A stretch of DNA of 64,000 nt from Pseudovibrio sp. M1P-2-3 (GCF_031501865.1 NZ_JARRCW010000001.1:1757001-1821000); one strand, 5' to 3'. Shown: positions 1 through 9,059, counted from the stretch's first letter. Notes: generated from the sequence alone by a model not told the origin. Made by a program: numbers and translations.

Positions 1-1629
1 TGGATTCCTCAAGCTGCTTTGATCGCCATGGCTGTTGGCGCATTGGTAAGCGTGAAAACCGGCAGTACTTTGCCTCTTCCGGTTTCCCCGCTCACCGCAA
101 CTGCGGGTGTGCTGGCTATTGCGGTGTTGCGTTTCTTTTTGCGCAAAACGGGTAATGCCACAACGCGCAAAGCTGCCAACGCCGCCGAACGTCACCTGCA
201 AGAAAGTATAGTGAGCGGCCTTGCCTCCGTTTCCCCGTCTCACCCGCTGCCAGCAAGTGGCAAGATTTCCAGCATCCTTGTGGATCATGTGCACGCGTTG
301 GGGCCGTATCTGGGGCGCTATTTGCCCATTCAGGCCCGCCTCGGGCTGGTTCCTCTCGTCATTTTAATTGCTGTTGCCTGTGTCAGCTGGGTGGCAGCCC
401 TTGGCCTGCTCATCCTCGGACCGCTGGTTCCTGTTTTCATGGCCGTTGTTGGTATCAGCGCCAAACGGGCCAGTGACAGGCAACTGACAATCCTGTCTGA
501 TATGAGTGCGGTGCTGCTGGATAGGTTGAAGAACCTTGAAACACTACGGATTTTCGGGGCTTTGGAGCAGACGGAAGAGCAATTGGGCACAATTGGCCAA
601 ACATTCCGCCGCTCCACTATGAAAGTGCTGCGTATAGCGTTTCTCTCCAGCACCGCTTTGGAGCTGTTTGCGGCGCTTGGCATTGCGTTAACCGCCATTT
701 ATGTGGGCTTTTCGCTCTTGGGCTATTGGAACTTCGGGGCCTATGGTCAACACCTGACCATTGTTGGTGGTCTTTTTATTCTCATGCTGGTTCCTGAATA
801 CTTTGCGCCTTTGCGCTTGTTTGCGCAGGCCTATCACGACAGGGCCGCAGCACTTGCAGCCGCCGACCAGATTGCAGCGCTGGACGACGTGCTTAAAGAT
901 AATGCCAAAAAGGCAGGTGTACAGGATGAGCAGCAAATCCAGTCGTTCATTCCTGTGCCTGCCAGCGGCCAATTTGAAATCTCCGGCCTTGGGTTCACCC
1001 GTAACGGGCAGGTACTGCTTCGGGATATTGATCTTGAGTTTACCAAACCGCAGCTGGTTGCTGTACACGGGGCAAGCGGGGCAGGAAAATCCACCCTTCT
1101 GGATATCTTGACCGGCTTTTTGCGCGAGACCTCCGGCTGTGTGCGGTATGGAGGATATCCGGTTACGAGCTTTGAAAAGCATATCTGGCAAAAGAGTTTA
1201 GCGGTGATTTCCCAAAGCCCGCAGCTGTTTCATGGAACCTTGCGAGAGAACTTGTTGCGTGCAAAATCCAATGCCAGTGAGGAAGCTATTGTGGAGGCGC
1301 TGCATCAGGCCGATGCACACCGGATAATCGAAAAAGTTCCGGCAGGACTTGAAGCAATTGTGGGTGAGGACGGGCTGGGACTGTCGCTGGGCGAACGCCG
1401 CCGCATTGCGCTTGCCAGAGCGTTCCTGCGCTCTGATGCGCGCCTTGTTCTGGCAGATGAGCCTACCGCAGATCTGGACGGGGCCACTGCGCTCAGCGTT
1501 ATTAAAGGCTTGAAGCACATGGCCAAAACCAAACCGGTTCTTGTGGTGACACACGATCCGCGCGTATTAGCGGCAAGTGACAGGTGTTTTGTTCTGTTAG
1601 AAGGAACATTGCAGGAGGGCGGCCAATGA
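1..1629 (+). CDS. cydD: CydD, ABC exporter subunit for cytochrome bd assembly (5' end cut by window)
   Basis: The reading frame is open from base 1, so the gene begins before the window; 542 codons are present, a little short of the usual 550-590. The N-terminal half is a multi-span membrane domain. The C-terminal half is an ABC ATPase: Walker A GASGAGKST near base 1070, a degenerate signature LSLGE near base 1383, Walker B LVLADE near 1447 and switch HD in VVTHDPRV. In the family, CydD pairs with CydC to export cysteine/glutathione to the periplasm, which is needed to assemble the bd quinol oxidase. The stop overlaps the cydC start as ATGA, so the two are translationally coupled. No cydAB follows here. 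The degenerate signature is usual in CydD. Confidence 0.93.
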   Translation, partial: WIPQAALIAMAVGALVSVKTGSTLPLPVSPLTATAGVLAIAVLRFFLRKTGNATTRKAANAAERHLQESIVSGLASVSPSHPLPASGKISSILVDHVHALGPYLGRYLPIQARLGLVPLVILIAVACVSWVAALGLLILGPLVPVFMAVVGISAKRASDRQLTILSDMSAVLLDRLKNLETLRIFGALEQTEEQLGTIGQTFRRSTMKVLRIAFLSSTALELFAALGIALTAIYVGFSLLGYWNFGAYGQHLTIVGGLFILMLVPEYFAPLRLFAQAYHDRAAALAAADQIAALDDVLKDNAKKAGVQDEQQIQSFIPVPASGQFEISGLGFTRNGQVLLRDIDLEFTKPQLVAVHGASGAGKSTLLDILTGFLRETSGCVRYGGYPVTSFEKHIWQKSLAVISQSPQLFHGTLRENLLRAKSNASEEAIVEALHQADAHRIIEKVPAGLEAIVGEDGLGLSLGERRRIALARAFLRSDARLVLADEPTADLDGATALSVIKGLKHMAKTKPVLVVTHDPRVLAASDRCFVLLEGTLQEGGQ

Positions 1630-3347
1630 GCGACGCTTTGAAACTCGTTTGGCGTTTGCAAAAGCAAATGCCGCTCTCATTCTGGCTGGGTTTGTTTTTT
1701 GCCTTTATTCCCGCTGCCGCTGGCATTGCCCTGTTGGCAATTTCCGGGTGGTTTTTGACCTCGGCCGCTCTTGCGGGCCTTACGGGGCTGGGGCTTGCCT
1801 TCAACTATACAATCGCCACCGCAAACATTCGTCTTTATGCCAGTTTGCGTATTGGCGGGCGCTATGTAGAGCGCCTGTTTACCCATGACACCACGTTCCG
1901 CTTCCTTGAACGCCTGCGTCTTGATGTGTTTCGCGGTTTTGTACGTGATGCCATCTCCGGCAAAATTACCCATCAAGCCACCGCCCTTACACGGGTGGTT
2001 GGGGATGTGGACCAGCTGGACGGGCTTTTTCTGCGCCTTGTTGTGCCGCTGTTTACCTGTGTTACCGTTAGTATTGTCACCCTTGCAACGCTCTGGAGCA
2101 ACGCGCCTCTTGCGGCCCTGACAATCGGTGCATTACAGGCCGCTGGCCTTATTTTGCTGGCACGCTCCAATAATTCCAGTGTTCGCGAGCGCACGCATGC
2201 CATGGCGCAGGCCCATGATGCCCTGCGGGTGAGTGTGGTGGATCTGGTGCGTGGGCGGCGGGATCTGGCAATTTATGGCGGGTTGAAAGACCAGCAACGT
2301 GTGGTGAGCACAGTTGCGGAAGAGCTGCACAGCCACCACCAGTTCCAGCAGGAGCTGGATCAGCGGGCGTCAACCATTGTCAGCTTGATGGGGCAGGCCA
2401 TGGTGGGCTTGACCTTGCTGTTTGCTGCCATGTCCTATGAGCAAGGCAACATGGAGCTGAAATATATCGCCCTGTTTGTGTTTGTCGCTATGGCCATGCC
2501 CGAGCTTTTGCAAGGGGTGGCCAACGGTGTTGCCAACTGGAGCAAGATGAGCGTTGCCGCAAAACGGGTGAACGTCCTGCTAGACAACGATGAGTATGCG
2601 GATCTTGAATTTACTAGGGTCTCACAGCCCCATAGTAGTTTGAGTGCTCTTCGTCTAACTCAAGTAAGTTTTTCCTTTGATGAAGCGCGCCGCTCAGTGC
2701 TGAACAATGTGAGCCTTGAGCTGCTCTCAGGGAGTAAAACAGCAATTATAGGGGTGAGCGGTGCAGGTAAATCCACCCTTGCAAGCCTGTGTGCCCGTTT
2801 GAATGAACCTGAAAGTGGTGTGGTGGAGCTGTTTGGCTGTCCATTAGCGCAATGGAGTGAAGCAGCGCTGCGCCAGCACATGGTGATGGTGGGCCAGCGT
2901 ACCCAGATTCTTCATGACACGATTGGCGCGAACCTGCGTATTGCCAACCCGCAGGCTAGTGATGAACAGCTGTGGGAGGCCTTGGAAAAGGCTGGTTTGA
3001 AAGCCGTTGTTTTATCGCGTGATAACGGCCTCGATACCCTTTTGGGTGAAGGGGGCTTGGGCCTTTCGGGTGGTGAGGGGCGCAGGCTTTCTCTTGCACG
3101 GGCCTACCTTAAAAGTCCGAAGGTATGGATTGCAGACGAGCTGACAGAGGGGCTGGATTCAGCCACCGCAGCGCAAGTGCTTCAGGCTTTTGAGGAAATG
3201 ACCCGCGATGCTACGGTTTTGATGATTTCGCACCGCTCTATGGAGCTGAAAATGGTGGAACAGGTGTTTGAACTGGAACGGGGCCAGCTGAGCTCCGTTG
3301 AAATGCCGCTTGGAGCAAAAGCGCTGGCTCGTTTGAGAGAAGATTAG
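1626..3347 (+). CDS. cydC: CydC, ABC exporter subunit for cytochrome bd assembly
   Basis: 573 residues, the usual family length. I start it at the ATG that overlaps the cydD stop, with GGAGG about ten bases upstream; a longer frame starting at 1584 lacks a site. It has six predicted membrane spans, then an ABC ATPase: Walker A GVSGAGKST near residue 377, signature LSGGE near 480, Walker B VWIADE near 500 (followed by Leu-Thr rather than Pro-Thr), and H-loop SHRSM near 535. The intact signature complements the degenerate one in CydD, as expected for an asymmetric heterodimer. It acts in the inner membrane exporting thiols. A terminator follows within 60 bases. Confidence 0.95.
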   Translation: MSDALKLVWRLQKQMPLSFWLGLFFAFIPAAAGIALLAISGWFLTSAALAGLTGLGLAFNYTIATANIRLYASLRIGGRYVERLFTHDTTFRFLERLRLDVFRGFVRDAISGKITHQATALTRVVGDVDQLDGLFLRLVVPLFTCVTVSIVTLATLWSNAPLAALTIGALQAAGLILLARSNNSSVRERTHAMAQAHDALRVSVVDLVRGRRDLAIYGGLKDQQRVVSTVAEELHSHHQFQQELDQRASTIVSLMGQAMVGLTLLFAAMSYEQGNMELKYIALFVFVAMAMPELLQGVANGVANWSKMSVAAKRVNVLLDNDEYADLEFTRVSQPHSSLSALRLTQVSFSFDEARRSVLNNVSLELLSGSKTAIIGVSGAGKSTLASLCARLNEPESGVVELFGCPLAQWSEAALRQHMVMVGQRTQILHDTIGANLRIANPQASDEQLWEALEKAGLKAVVLSRDNGLDTLLGEGGLGLSGGEGRRLSLARAYLKSPKVWIADELTEGLDSATAAQVLQAFEEMTRDATVLMISHRSMELKMVEQVFELERGQLSSVEMPLGAKALARLRED

Positions 3348-3398
3348 AGTACGTTCCACACTAGATGTAGAACGGTAGGACTTTTCTGAAAACAAAGA

Positions 3399-3438
3399 AA
3401 AAGCCGAGGGACGCTTCAACAAAGCCCCCTCGGCTTTT
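3399..3438. terminator. Bidirectional intrinsic terminator between cydC and the lysine dehydrogenase-like gene
   Basis: A perfect 12-base inverted repeat (AAAAGCCGAGGG at 3399-3410, its complement at 3427-3438) with a 16-base loop. An A-rich run precedes it and T residues end it, so it can serve both convergent genes. Confidence 0.85.
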
Positions 3439-3450
3439 CAGTCTTGAGTT

Positions 3451-4578
3451 CTATTCCGCTGCAAGTGAGGGTGTTGCAGGGGTAGACACCAGACTTTTGG
3501 CACCGCTGTAGAATGCGCCGAAGCGGTTTGACAGGAACAGATCCAGCGGAATGTCTTCTTGTCGGACAAAGCCTTTGGACGGGACCTTGCCTTCGCGCAT
3601 CAGATCCAGTGTGGCGCAAATGCCTGCTGCTGTTGTGATCTGGATTGCGCTCCACATTCTGCCAAACAGCTCCAAAGACTCCGTTTTATTCAGGTAAGAG
3701 GCTTCTTCCAATCGCCCGTTCACATAACCGCTGGCGGTGATGAACACGAGGACGATATCCTGCTTGGTTGAGGGAACGGAGGCTTCCATGACTTCTTTAA
3801 GAAGATCACGGCGTTTGTGAAGGCCAAGGTCCTTCAAAAGAAGGCCCATGATTTCTTTGTGGCCGGGGTAGCGAATGCTCAAATAGCGCAGCTCGTCCAC
3901 TTTGCCGTCAAGGGATTGGGTGAGGGAGCCAAGGCCACCGGAGGTGTTGAAGGCTTCATACTCCACGCCCTCAAGGGAGAAGACTTCCAAGCCTTCCAGC
4001 GGGGCAACCTTGGTCAGCTTCCCATCTTCAATGGCAAGGCAGGGGTTACAATATTCGTTGATCAAGCCGTCAGTGGACCATGTGAGGTTATATTTCAGGC
4101 GATTTGTCGGGAACCGTGGCAGGGCACCAACGCGCAGTGTCAGCTTTTCCAGCTTGTCAAAGCGTTTTGCCAGATCGTGACCGGCAATTGACACGAAACC
4201 GGGCGCCAATCCACATTGCGGTGCAAATGCTGTGGCACTTTCTTGTGCCAATGCTTCCACTTGCTCGGTGCAGGCAACATCCTCGGTGAGGTCAAAATAG
4301 TGGGTGCCGGAGTTCTTGGCGGCCCTTGCAATAACCGGTGTCAGGAAAAAGGGAGCGGCGGACAGGACCGCATCATAGTCACCAAGTGCTTTGGTGAGCA
4401 GCTCCTCATCTGCCACATCCAGTTGCTTGGTGGTGAGCCCTTCCACATTCAGTGCATCCAGCGCTTTCTGGCTCTGGTCGAACACGGTGACGCGATAATC
4501 TCCACTTTCTATTAGAAGTGTCGAGATCATGCGGCCGATTTTTCCTGCGCCCACAAGTGCAACTGTCCATTCTTTCAT
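3451..4578 (-). CDS. Saccharopine dehydrogenase family protein (lysine dehydrogenase-like)
   Basis: 375 residues. The N-terminus is a Rossmann nucleotide-binding fold ([10 protein letters not shown], residues 5-14), followed by the catalytic domain of the saccharopine dehydrogenase / Lys9 / lysine 6-dehydrogenase family. I start it at the ATG with GGAGG eight bases upstream (gggaggaaacg) rather than the frame's first ATG eight codons earlier. The gene lies directly downstream of an Lrp/AsnC regulator on the same strand, which suggests an amino-acid-responsive catabolic enzyme, probably acting on lysine or saccharopine (inference). The exact substrate cannot be read from sequence alone. Confidence 0.85.
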   Translation of the reverse strand: MKEWTVALVGAGKIGRMISTLLIESGDYRVTVFDQSQKALDALNVEGLTTKQLDVADEELLTKALGDYDAVLSAAPFFLTPVIARAAKNSGTHYFDLTEDVACTEQVEALAQESATAFAPQCGLAPGFVSIAGHDLAKRFDKLEKLTLRVGALPRFPTNRLKYNLTWSTDGLINEYCNPCLAIEDGKLTKVAPLEGLEVFSLEGVEYEAFNTSGGLGSLTQSLDGKVDELRYLSIRYPGHKEIMGLLLKDLGLHKRRDLLKEVMEASVPSTKQDIVLVFITASGYVNGRLEEASYLNKTESLELFGRMWSAIQITTAAGICATLDLMREGKVPSKGFVRQEDIPLDLFLSNRFGAFYSGAKSLVSTPATPSLAAE

Positions 4579-4660
4579 CGTTTCCTCCCCAAAAGTGAAC
4601 ATGGGAAAAGTCTACGGGTTAATACGAACGGAACCTAGCATACAAAATGACAATATATCG

Positions 4661-4700
4661 GAAATGATCGCTAAAATAACGGCAATATCGTTAATGTGAC
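4661..4700 (-). promoter_or_regulatory. Candidate Lrp-type operator region
   Basis: The 154-base gap between the lrp-like gene and the dehydrogenase is AT-rich. It carries several CGATATT / CGATAA-like repeats around 4655-4715. The decamer TTGCCGTTAT occurs here on the minus strand (near 4676-4685) and again on the plus strand at 5249-5258 just upstream of the lrp-like gene. Shared sites at both genes would fit local and autoregulatory control by the neighbouring Lrp protein; this is inference. Confidence 0.35.
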
Positions 4701-4732
4701 TACCTTATCGTCAAAATTGCGATTGCTATTAA

Positions 4733-5215
4733 TCAAAGGGATAGGTTTTCACCCGAATCGCCTGGAAAGGCTGGACGAGGGCGATGGAACTTCTGCGACA
4801 GTACAATGGAGGAGCGGGAGCGAACCACGCCGGGAACGGCTGTGATGCTGTCCAGTAAATCGTCCAGTTCTTCCAAGCGGCCCGGCTCGATCACAAGAAA
4901 CATGTCGAACTCACCAGAGATAGTCATGCAAGTTTTGATCTCAGGATAAGATTCCATCTGCTTTACCAGCTCTTTGGACTGTTGCTGATCTACGGAAAGC
5001 AGAACGATTGCCTGAACGGGTTGGCGGTTGAGATCTTCCCCTAAAATGGCGGTATAGCCTGAAATGACCCCGGAACGCTCTAGGCGGGTGATGCGTTCTT
5101 GAATTGTGGAGCGCGGCACGTTGAGCTTGCGGGAGATTGAGGAAATAGGTTCGCGAGCATTGGCCTGAAGTACAGAAATAAGCTTTCGGTCCAGCTCGTC
5201 TTTAATTCTGGGCAT
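4733..5215 (-). CDS. Lrp/AsnC family transcriptional regulator
   Basis: 160 residues, the standard length for the family. An N-terminal winged helix-turn-helix (ISRKLNVPRSTIQERITRLE, about residues 27-46) is followed by a RAM/AsnC ligand-binding domain (residues about 65-145). The start ATG has AAGGAAAAGAAT upstream. It lies on the same strand as, and 154 bases before, the lysine dehydrogenase-like gene, so it probably controls it in response to an amino acid, as in many Lrp-dehydrogenase pairs. Whether the pair is cotranscribed is unclear given the gap. Confidence 0.92.
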   Translation of the reverse strand: MPRIKDELDRKLISVLQANAREPISSISRKLNVPRSTIQERITRLERSGVISGYTAILGEDLNRQPVQAIVLLSVDQQQSKELVKQMESYPEIKTCMTISGEFDMFLVIEPGRLEELDDLLDSITAVPGVVRSRSSIVLSQKFHRPRPAFPGDSGENLSL

Positions 5216-5512
5216 ATTCTTTTCCTTTTTCCGGCGATATACCAGAGTTGCCGTTATATTGTCAGGTTTCCTTTTGCGTCATCAACAGTAAACTGCTGGA
5301 AGCCTTTGCGTTTTCGCTTTTAATTTGTGCAACTTTATCAGTTCTCACTCAGGTTTATGGGGTGTGGCACACTACTTTGGTTGTAAAAACAACAGTCAAT
5401 GAAACCTCAAAGGGTTATGTTGCCTTTTGAATATGCAATTTGACCGGTGCTCGCCTAAAAACTCAGCGGGCACTGAGTTGCTTCGCTGGCCTGCGGTTGG
5501 CATCTTTTGTCC
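5216..5512. other. Intergenic region between lrp-like gene and nasT
   Basis: About 297 bases holding the divergent promoters of the lrp-like gene and the nas regulators. I see one clear secondary structure, a 7-base-pair hairpin with a six-base loop (AACTCAG at 5460-5466, loop CGGGCA, CTGAGTT at 5473-5479) only 34 bases before the nasT ATG. No tRNA and no convincing gene is present. Confidence 0.5.
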
Positions 5513-6121
5513 ATGGCGATAACGGCACTTTCCATATTGGTTATTGATGAAAATCAGGCCCGTGGCTCGATTATTGAGAGTGGCTTGCGCAGTGCTGGCC
5601 AAAGTCAAGTGACCACGGTGAGTGAGTTGCAGGGGATTGCTCGCGTTATCCAGCGTGAGGATCCGGATGTGATCTTGATGGATCTGGGCAGCCCGAACCG
5701 AGATATGCTGGAAAGTGTGTTCCAGCTCACCCGTTCTTTAAAACGCCCCATTGCCCTGTTTGTGGACCAGTCCGATCAAGCCTCCATGGAGGCTGCCATC
5801 GATGCGGGCGTTTCGGCCTATGTGGTGGACGGCCTGACGAAAGAGCGGGTGCAATCGGTGATGGATCTGGCTATCAGCCGGTTTAATGCCTTTGCCAAGT
5901 TGGAGCGGGAGCTGGAGGTGGCACGCTATCAGCTTGAAGAGCGTAAGCTGATTGATCGGGCCAAAGGGATCTTGATGAAAACCAAGGGGATTGATGAGCC
6001 ACAAGCCTACGCGCTTCTCAGGCGCTCGGCCATGAACCAGAACCGGAAAATTGCCGAAATTGCCCAAAGCCTCATAACCGCCTCCAGCCTTTTGGACATT
6101 AGGGAGCCTGAACTTCGATGA
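5513..6121 (+). CDS. nasT: NasT-type response regulator with ANTAR RNA-binding domain
   Basis: 202 residues from the ATG at 5513; an in-frame TTG two codons earlier is possible and no strong ribosome site separates them. Residues 5-120 form a receiver domain with the phospho-acceptor-like Asp in ILMDLG (about residue 57). Residues about 125-195 form an ANTAR domain, with the typical AKGILM segment. In the family NasT binds a two-hairpin leader RNA and prevents termination ahead of nitrate assimilation genes, and NasS holds it inactive without nitrate or nitrite. The matching leader is visible at 7495-7611. The stop overlaps the nasS start (ATGA). Confidence 0.93.
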   Translation: MAITALSILVIDENQARGSIIESGLRSAGQSQVTTVSELQGIARVIQREDPDVILMDLGSPNRDMLESVFQLTRSLKRPIALFVDQSDQASMEAAIDAGVSAYVVDGLTKERVQSVMDLAISRFNAFAKLERELEVARYQLEERKLIDRAKGILMKTKGIDEPQAYALLRRSAMNQNRKIAEIAQSLITASSLLDIREPELR

Positions 6122-7350
6122 AACATCTACAAAGTGTCCATGCAGGTTTCCTTCCCCTGATTGATGCCAGTGTGTTGATTGTGGCCAGCGAGTTGGGGTT
6201 TGACCGGCAAGAAGGGGTGCAGTTTGTCCTGCATAAAGAAAGTTCTTGGGCGAATATTCGCGATCGTTTGTCGGTGGGGCATTTTCAAGTGGCCCATTGC
6301 CTTGCAGCACTTCCCATTGCGGCGGCTCTTGGCGCCGCACCTTTAAAGCTTGAATTGATTGTGCCCATGTCTTTAGGATTCGGGGGAAATGCAGTTACGT
6401 TTTCCAATGATCTGGCGGCGAGTTTACACGCGCAAATGAGCTTTAAGAATGAAGGCTCACTGGAGGCCAGAGGCGTTGGGGAGGCGTTTGCCAGAATTAT
6501 AAGGCAGCGCAGGGCGCAAGGTCAGCGAAAGCTGGTTCTAGGTGTGGTTCATCCGCATTCAGGGCATAACTACGATTTGCGTTACTGGCTCGCGGCTTTG
6601 GGTGTCAATCCCGATGAGGATCTGTCCATTGTTGTAGTGCCTCCACCCTTAATGCCCGATGCGCTGGAGAGTGGACGGGTGGATGGGTTCTGCGTAGGTG
6701 AGCCGTGGAACTCGGTTGCTATGGCCAAAGGGCAGGGTGAGATTGTAACCAGTAAGAGTGCGATCTGGAAAACCGGACCTGAAAAAGTTCTGGCTGTTGC
6801 CAAAAGTTTGAATGAGGCCGAGCCGGAAACTGTGCGAGCGCTTGTAAGAGCTCTTTTTGTTGCTGCCAGTTGGTGCGCAGACAAAAGGAATACGGAGAAG
6901 CTTTCTCATCTTTTGGCAAAAAAACGATATCTGGGGTGGCCTGCTGCGCTTATTAGGAAGGGGTTGGAGGGAAAGTTCCAGACCCCATCTGGCCGAAATA
7001 TCTCTCAACCAGACTTCTTTGTGCCGTTTGCAGGCGCGGCAACGCAGCCTCGCGCAGCCCATGCATTATGGCTTTATAGTCAGATGGTGCGCTGGGGACA
7101 GGCGTCATGGGACAAGGATCGCATGGATACGGTGACGCATGTCTATCGTCCGGATATTTATCAAGACGCCATTTCTAGCATGCAGCATCCTTCTGAGATG
7201 GAGGGTGGACAAAATGATGCCATTCTCTCTGGTTTTTTTGATGGTGCCTTCTTTGATCCAGCACGTGTGGAGGATTACCTGCGCGGGCAAATGGCTGGGC
7301 GTGTATGGGATGTCGGCGAAGATATCCGCTCTATTTATAGGCATGGTTAA
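6118..7350 (+). CDS. nasS: NasS, cytoplasmic nitrate/nitrite sensor
   Basis: 410 residues related to the NrtA/CmpA nitrate-binding proteins, for example the shared GEPWN segment, but with no signal peptide. It is therefore a cytoplasmic sensor rather than a transport component. In studied NasS-NasT systems it sequesters NasT until nitrate or nitrite binds. Its start overlaps the nasT stop, which fits the need for balanced amounts. It shares clear similarity along its length with the exported nrtA product encoded next, consistent with an old duplication. Confidence 0.92.
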   Translation: MKHLQSVHAGFLPLIDASVLIVASELGFDRQEGVQFVLHKESSWANIRDRLSVGHFQVAHCLAALPIAAALGAAPLKLELIVPMSLGFGGNAVTFSNDLAASLHAQMSFKNEGSLEARGVGEAFARIIRQRRAQGQRKLVLGVVHPHSGHNYDLRYWLAALGVNPDEDLSIVVVPPPLMPDALESGRVDGFCVGEPWNSVAMAKGQGEIVTSKSAIWKTGPEKVLAVAKSLNEAEPETVRALVRALFVAASWCADKRNTEKLSHLLAKKRYLGWPAALIRKGLEGKFQTPSGRNISQPDFFVPFAGAATQPRAAHALWLYSQMVRWGQASWDKDRMDTVTHVYRPDIYQDAISSMQHPSEMEGGQNDAILSGFFDGAFFDPARVEDYLRGQMAGRVWDVGEDIRSIYRHG

Positions 7351-7356
7351 AATTTG

Positions 7357-7373
7357 TGCACTTTTGACGTGCA
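7357..7373 (+). promoter_or_regulatory. NtrC-like enhancer site
   Basis: A 17-base dyad TGCAC-N7-GTGCA matches the spacing and outer bases of the NtrC consensus (TGCAC..N..GTGCA). It begins seven bases after the nasS stop and lies about 97 bases upstream of the -24 element of the sigma-54 promoter, a normal enhancer distance. Confidence 0.65.
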
Positions 7374-7468
7374 GTATGTGCTTCTTTTCAGCAATCCTAA
7401 TATTCAAGAATTTGCAAGTTCCGGTTAATAGCCTTGAAAAATAAAGGAAAAATCTAAATTTTTGAAAG

Positions 7469-7484
7469 TGGCACGCTTCGTGCT
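7469..7484 (+). promoter_or_regulatory. Sigma-54 promoter of the nrtA-nasA operon
   Basis: TGGCACGCTTCGTGCT has the canonical GG-N10-GC spacing (GG at 7470-7471, GC at 7482-7483) and matches TGGCACG-N4-TTGCW at all but one position. The predicted start, about 12 bases after GC, is near 7495, directly before the leader hairpins. Confidence 0.8.
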
Positions 7485-7494
7485 TTAAGAATAG

Positions 7495-7611
7495 CAAGGC
7501 CATGAGGCCATAAAATTATCGCCCAACGGAGGGCGAAAAGGCAAAGCCGCCAAATCGTGACGCACTACCTGGTTCCGCCGGGCAGAGACGTCCCGTTTTG
7601 GCGGCTTTTTT
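7495..7611 (+). ncRNA. NasT-responsive attenuator leader RNA
   Basis: The predicted transcript begins with a short hairpin (GGCC-AUGA-GGCC, 7498-7509). Next comes a 6-base-pair hairpin TCGCCC / GGGCGA at 7519-7536 with the six-base loop AACGGA, which has A at loop position 1 and G at position 4 as in ANTAR targets. Six bases later an intrinsic terminator begins: a 12-base arm at 7543-7554 pairs with 7597-7608 and is followed by six T. This is the layout of Nas leader attenuators, in which ANTAR-protein binding stops the terminator forming. The first hairpin fits the consensus less well than the second. Confidence 0.82.
7543..7611 (+). terminator. Attenuator terminator upstream of nrtA
   Basis: AAAGCCGCCAAA (7543-7554) pairs perfectly with TTTGGCGGCTTT (7597-7608), and a T-run spans 7606-7611. 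It lies within the leader, 48 bases before the nrtA start, so it is regulatory rather than the end of nasS. Confidence 0.85.
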
Positions 7612-7658
7612 CGTTTTGGCGCCCCCTCCCATGCGCCGCAAAATGCAGGAGAGTGTTT

Positions 7659-9059
7659 ATGAAGTCTGTTTTGACAGCAAATAAGAGATCCAAGTTTTTT
7701 ATGGCAGCCATGCTTGCCACATCTGCACTGCTTACACCGGCATCGGCGGAAATGCTGGATGTGGAGAAGGACGAGCTGAAGTTCGGGTTTATCAAGCTGA
7801 CCGATATGGCACCTTTGGCTATTGCCTATGAGAAGGGATACTTTGAGGACGAGGGGTTGTTTGTCACCCTTGAGCCGCAAGCTAACTGGAAGGTGCTTCT
7901 GGACCGTGTAATCACGGGTGAGTTGGACGGCGCGCATATGCTGGCGGGGCAACCACTGGCGGCAACCATCGGGTTTGGAACCAAAGCGCACATCGTGACG
8001 CCGTTTTCCATGGATTTGAACGGCAACGGTATCACCGTTTCCAACGAAATCTGGGAGATGATGAAGCCCAATATTCCTAAAGGGGAAGATGGTAAGCCGG
8101 TTCACCCGATCAAAGCTGATGCCTTGAAGCCGGTGGTGGAGAAATTCAAGGCCGAGGGCAAGCCGTTTAACATGGGAATGGTGTTCCCCGTTTCCACCCA
8201 TAACTATGAGCTGCGCTACTGGCTGGCCTCCGGCGGTATTCACCCCGGTTATTATTCCAAAACTGATGTCTCTGGCCAATTGCAGGCGGACGCGCTGCTT
8301 TCTGTGACGCCGCCGCCGCAAATGCCGTCCACCTTGGAAGCTGGAACCATCTACGGATATTGTGTGGGTGAGCCGTGGAACCAGCAGGCGGTGTTCAAGG
8401 GCATCGGCGTGCCGGTTGTGACCGACTATGAGATCTGGAAGAACAACCCTGAAAAGGTCTTTGGTCTGACCAAGGAATTTACTGAGGCCAACCCGAACAC
8501 AACTCTGGCCCTGATCAAAGCCATGATCCGTGCGGCCAAGTGGCTGGACGAGAACGACAATGCCAATCGTCCCGAGGCCGTGGAAATCCTGTCTCGCTCG
8601 GAATACGTGGGCGCGGATTATGAAGTGATCGCCAACTCCATGACAGGCACCTTCGAGTATGAAAAAGGTGACAAGCGCGAAGTTCCCGACTTTAACGTGT
8701 TCTACCGCTACTATGCCACCTATCCCTATTACTCTGATGCTGTGTGGTACCTCTCCCAAATGCGTCGCTGGGGGCAGATTAGCGAGCACAAGCCTGACAG
8801 CTGGTATGATCAGGTGGCAAAATCTGTTTACCGCCCAGACATTTACCTGAAAGCTGCAAAACTCTTGGTGGACGAGGGGTATGTGGCAGAGACGGACTTC
8901 CCATGGGATACGGACGGTTACCGCGAGCCAACGCCAAAGAGCGATATCATCGATGGTGTCGCCTATGACGGTCGCACTCCCAACGCCTACATCGACAGCC
9001 TAACGATTGGCCTTAAGAGCGGTCAGGTAGTCGATGGGGATGAGGTGGCGACCCACTAA
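7659..9059 (+). CDS. nrtA: NrtA, periplasmic nitrate-binding protein of ABC transporter
   Basis: 466 residues starting at the ATG preceded by CAGGAGAG. The frame is open further upstream, but that part covers the attenuator and is not coding. It begins with a Sec signal peptide: MKSVL and Lys/Arg residues, a hydrophobic core, and probable cleavage after ASA near residue 30. The mature part is the CmpA/NrtA solute-binding fold, with the shared segments [14 protein letters not shown] and GEPWN also seen in NasS. It delivers nitrate, possibly also nitrite, to NrtB. There is no lipobox, so it should be soluble in the periplasm. A strong hairpin follows it. Confidence 0.93.
   Translation: MKSVLTANKRSKFFMAAMLATSALLTPASAEMLDVEKDELKFGFIKLTDMAPLAIAYEKGYFEDEGLFVTLEPQANWKVLLDRVITGELDGAHMLAGQPLAATIGFGTKAHIVTPFSMDLNGNGITVSNEIWEMMKPNIPKGEDGKPVHPIKADALKPVVEKFKAEGKPFNMGMVFPVSTHNYELRYWLASGGIHPGYYSKTDVSGQLQADALLSVTPPPQMPSTLEAGTIYGYCVGEPWNQQAVFKGIGVPVVTDYEIWKNNPEKVFGLTKEFTEANPNTTLALIKAMIRAAKWLDENDNANRPEAVEILSRSEYVGADYEVIANSMTGTFEYEKGDKREVPDFNVFYRYYATYPYYSDAVWYLSQMRRWGQISEHKPDSWYDQVAKSVYRPDIYLKAAKLLVDEGYVAETDFPWDTDGYREPTPKSDIIDGVAYDGRTPNAYIDSLTIGLKSGQVVDGDEVATH

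Noticed and set aside
5365-5380. TGGCAC-like sequence resembling a sigma-54 promoter before nasT
   Set aside because: The -12 element would be TG instead of GC at the N10 distance, unlike the clean promoter at 7469.
5248-5430. 60-codon frame with a hydrophobic stretch between the lrp-like gene and nasT
   Set aside because: Begins with TTG inside the probable lrp promoter, no ribosome site, and no partner; hydrophobicity is likely due to AT-rich sequence.
7485-8789. 434-codon open frame antisense to nrtA
   Set aside because: It mirrors the codon pattern of nrtA on the other strand, is His/Arg-rich with no family features, and covers the leader attenuator.
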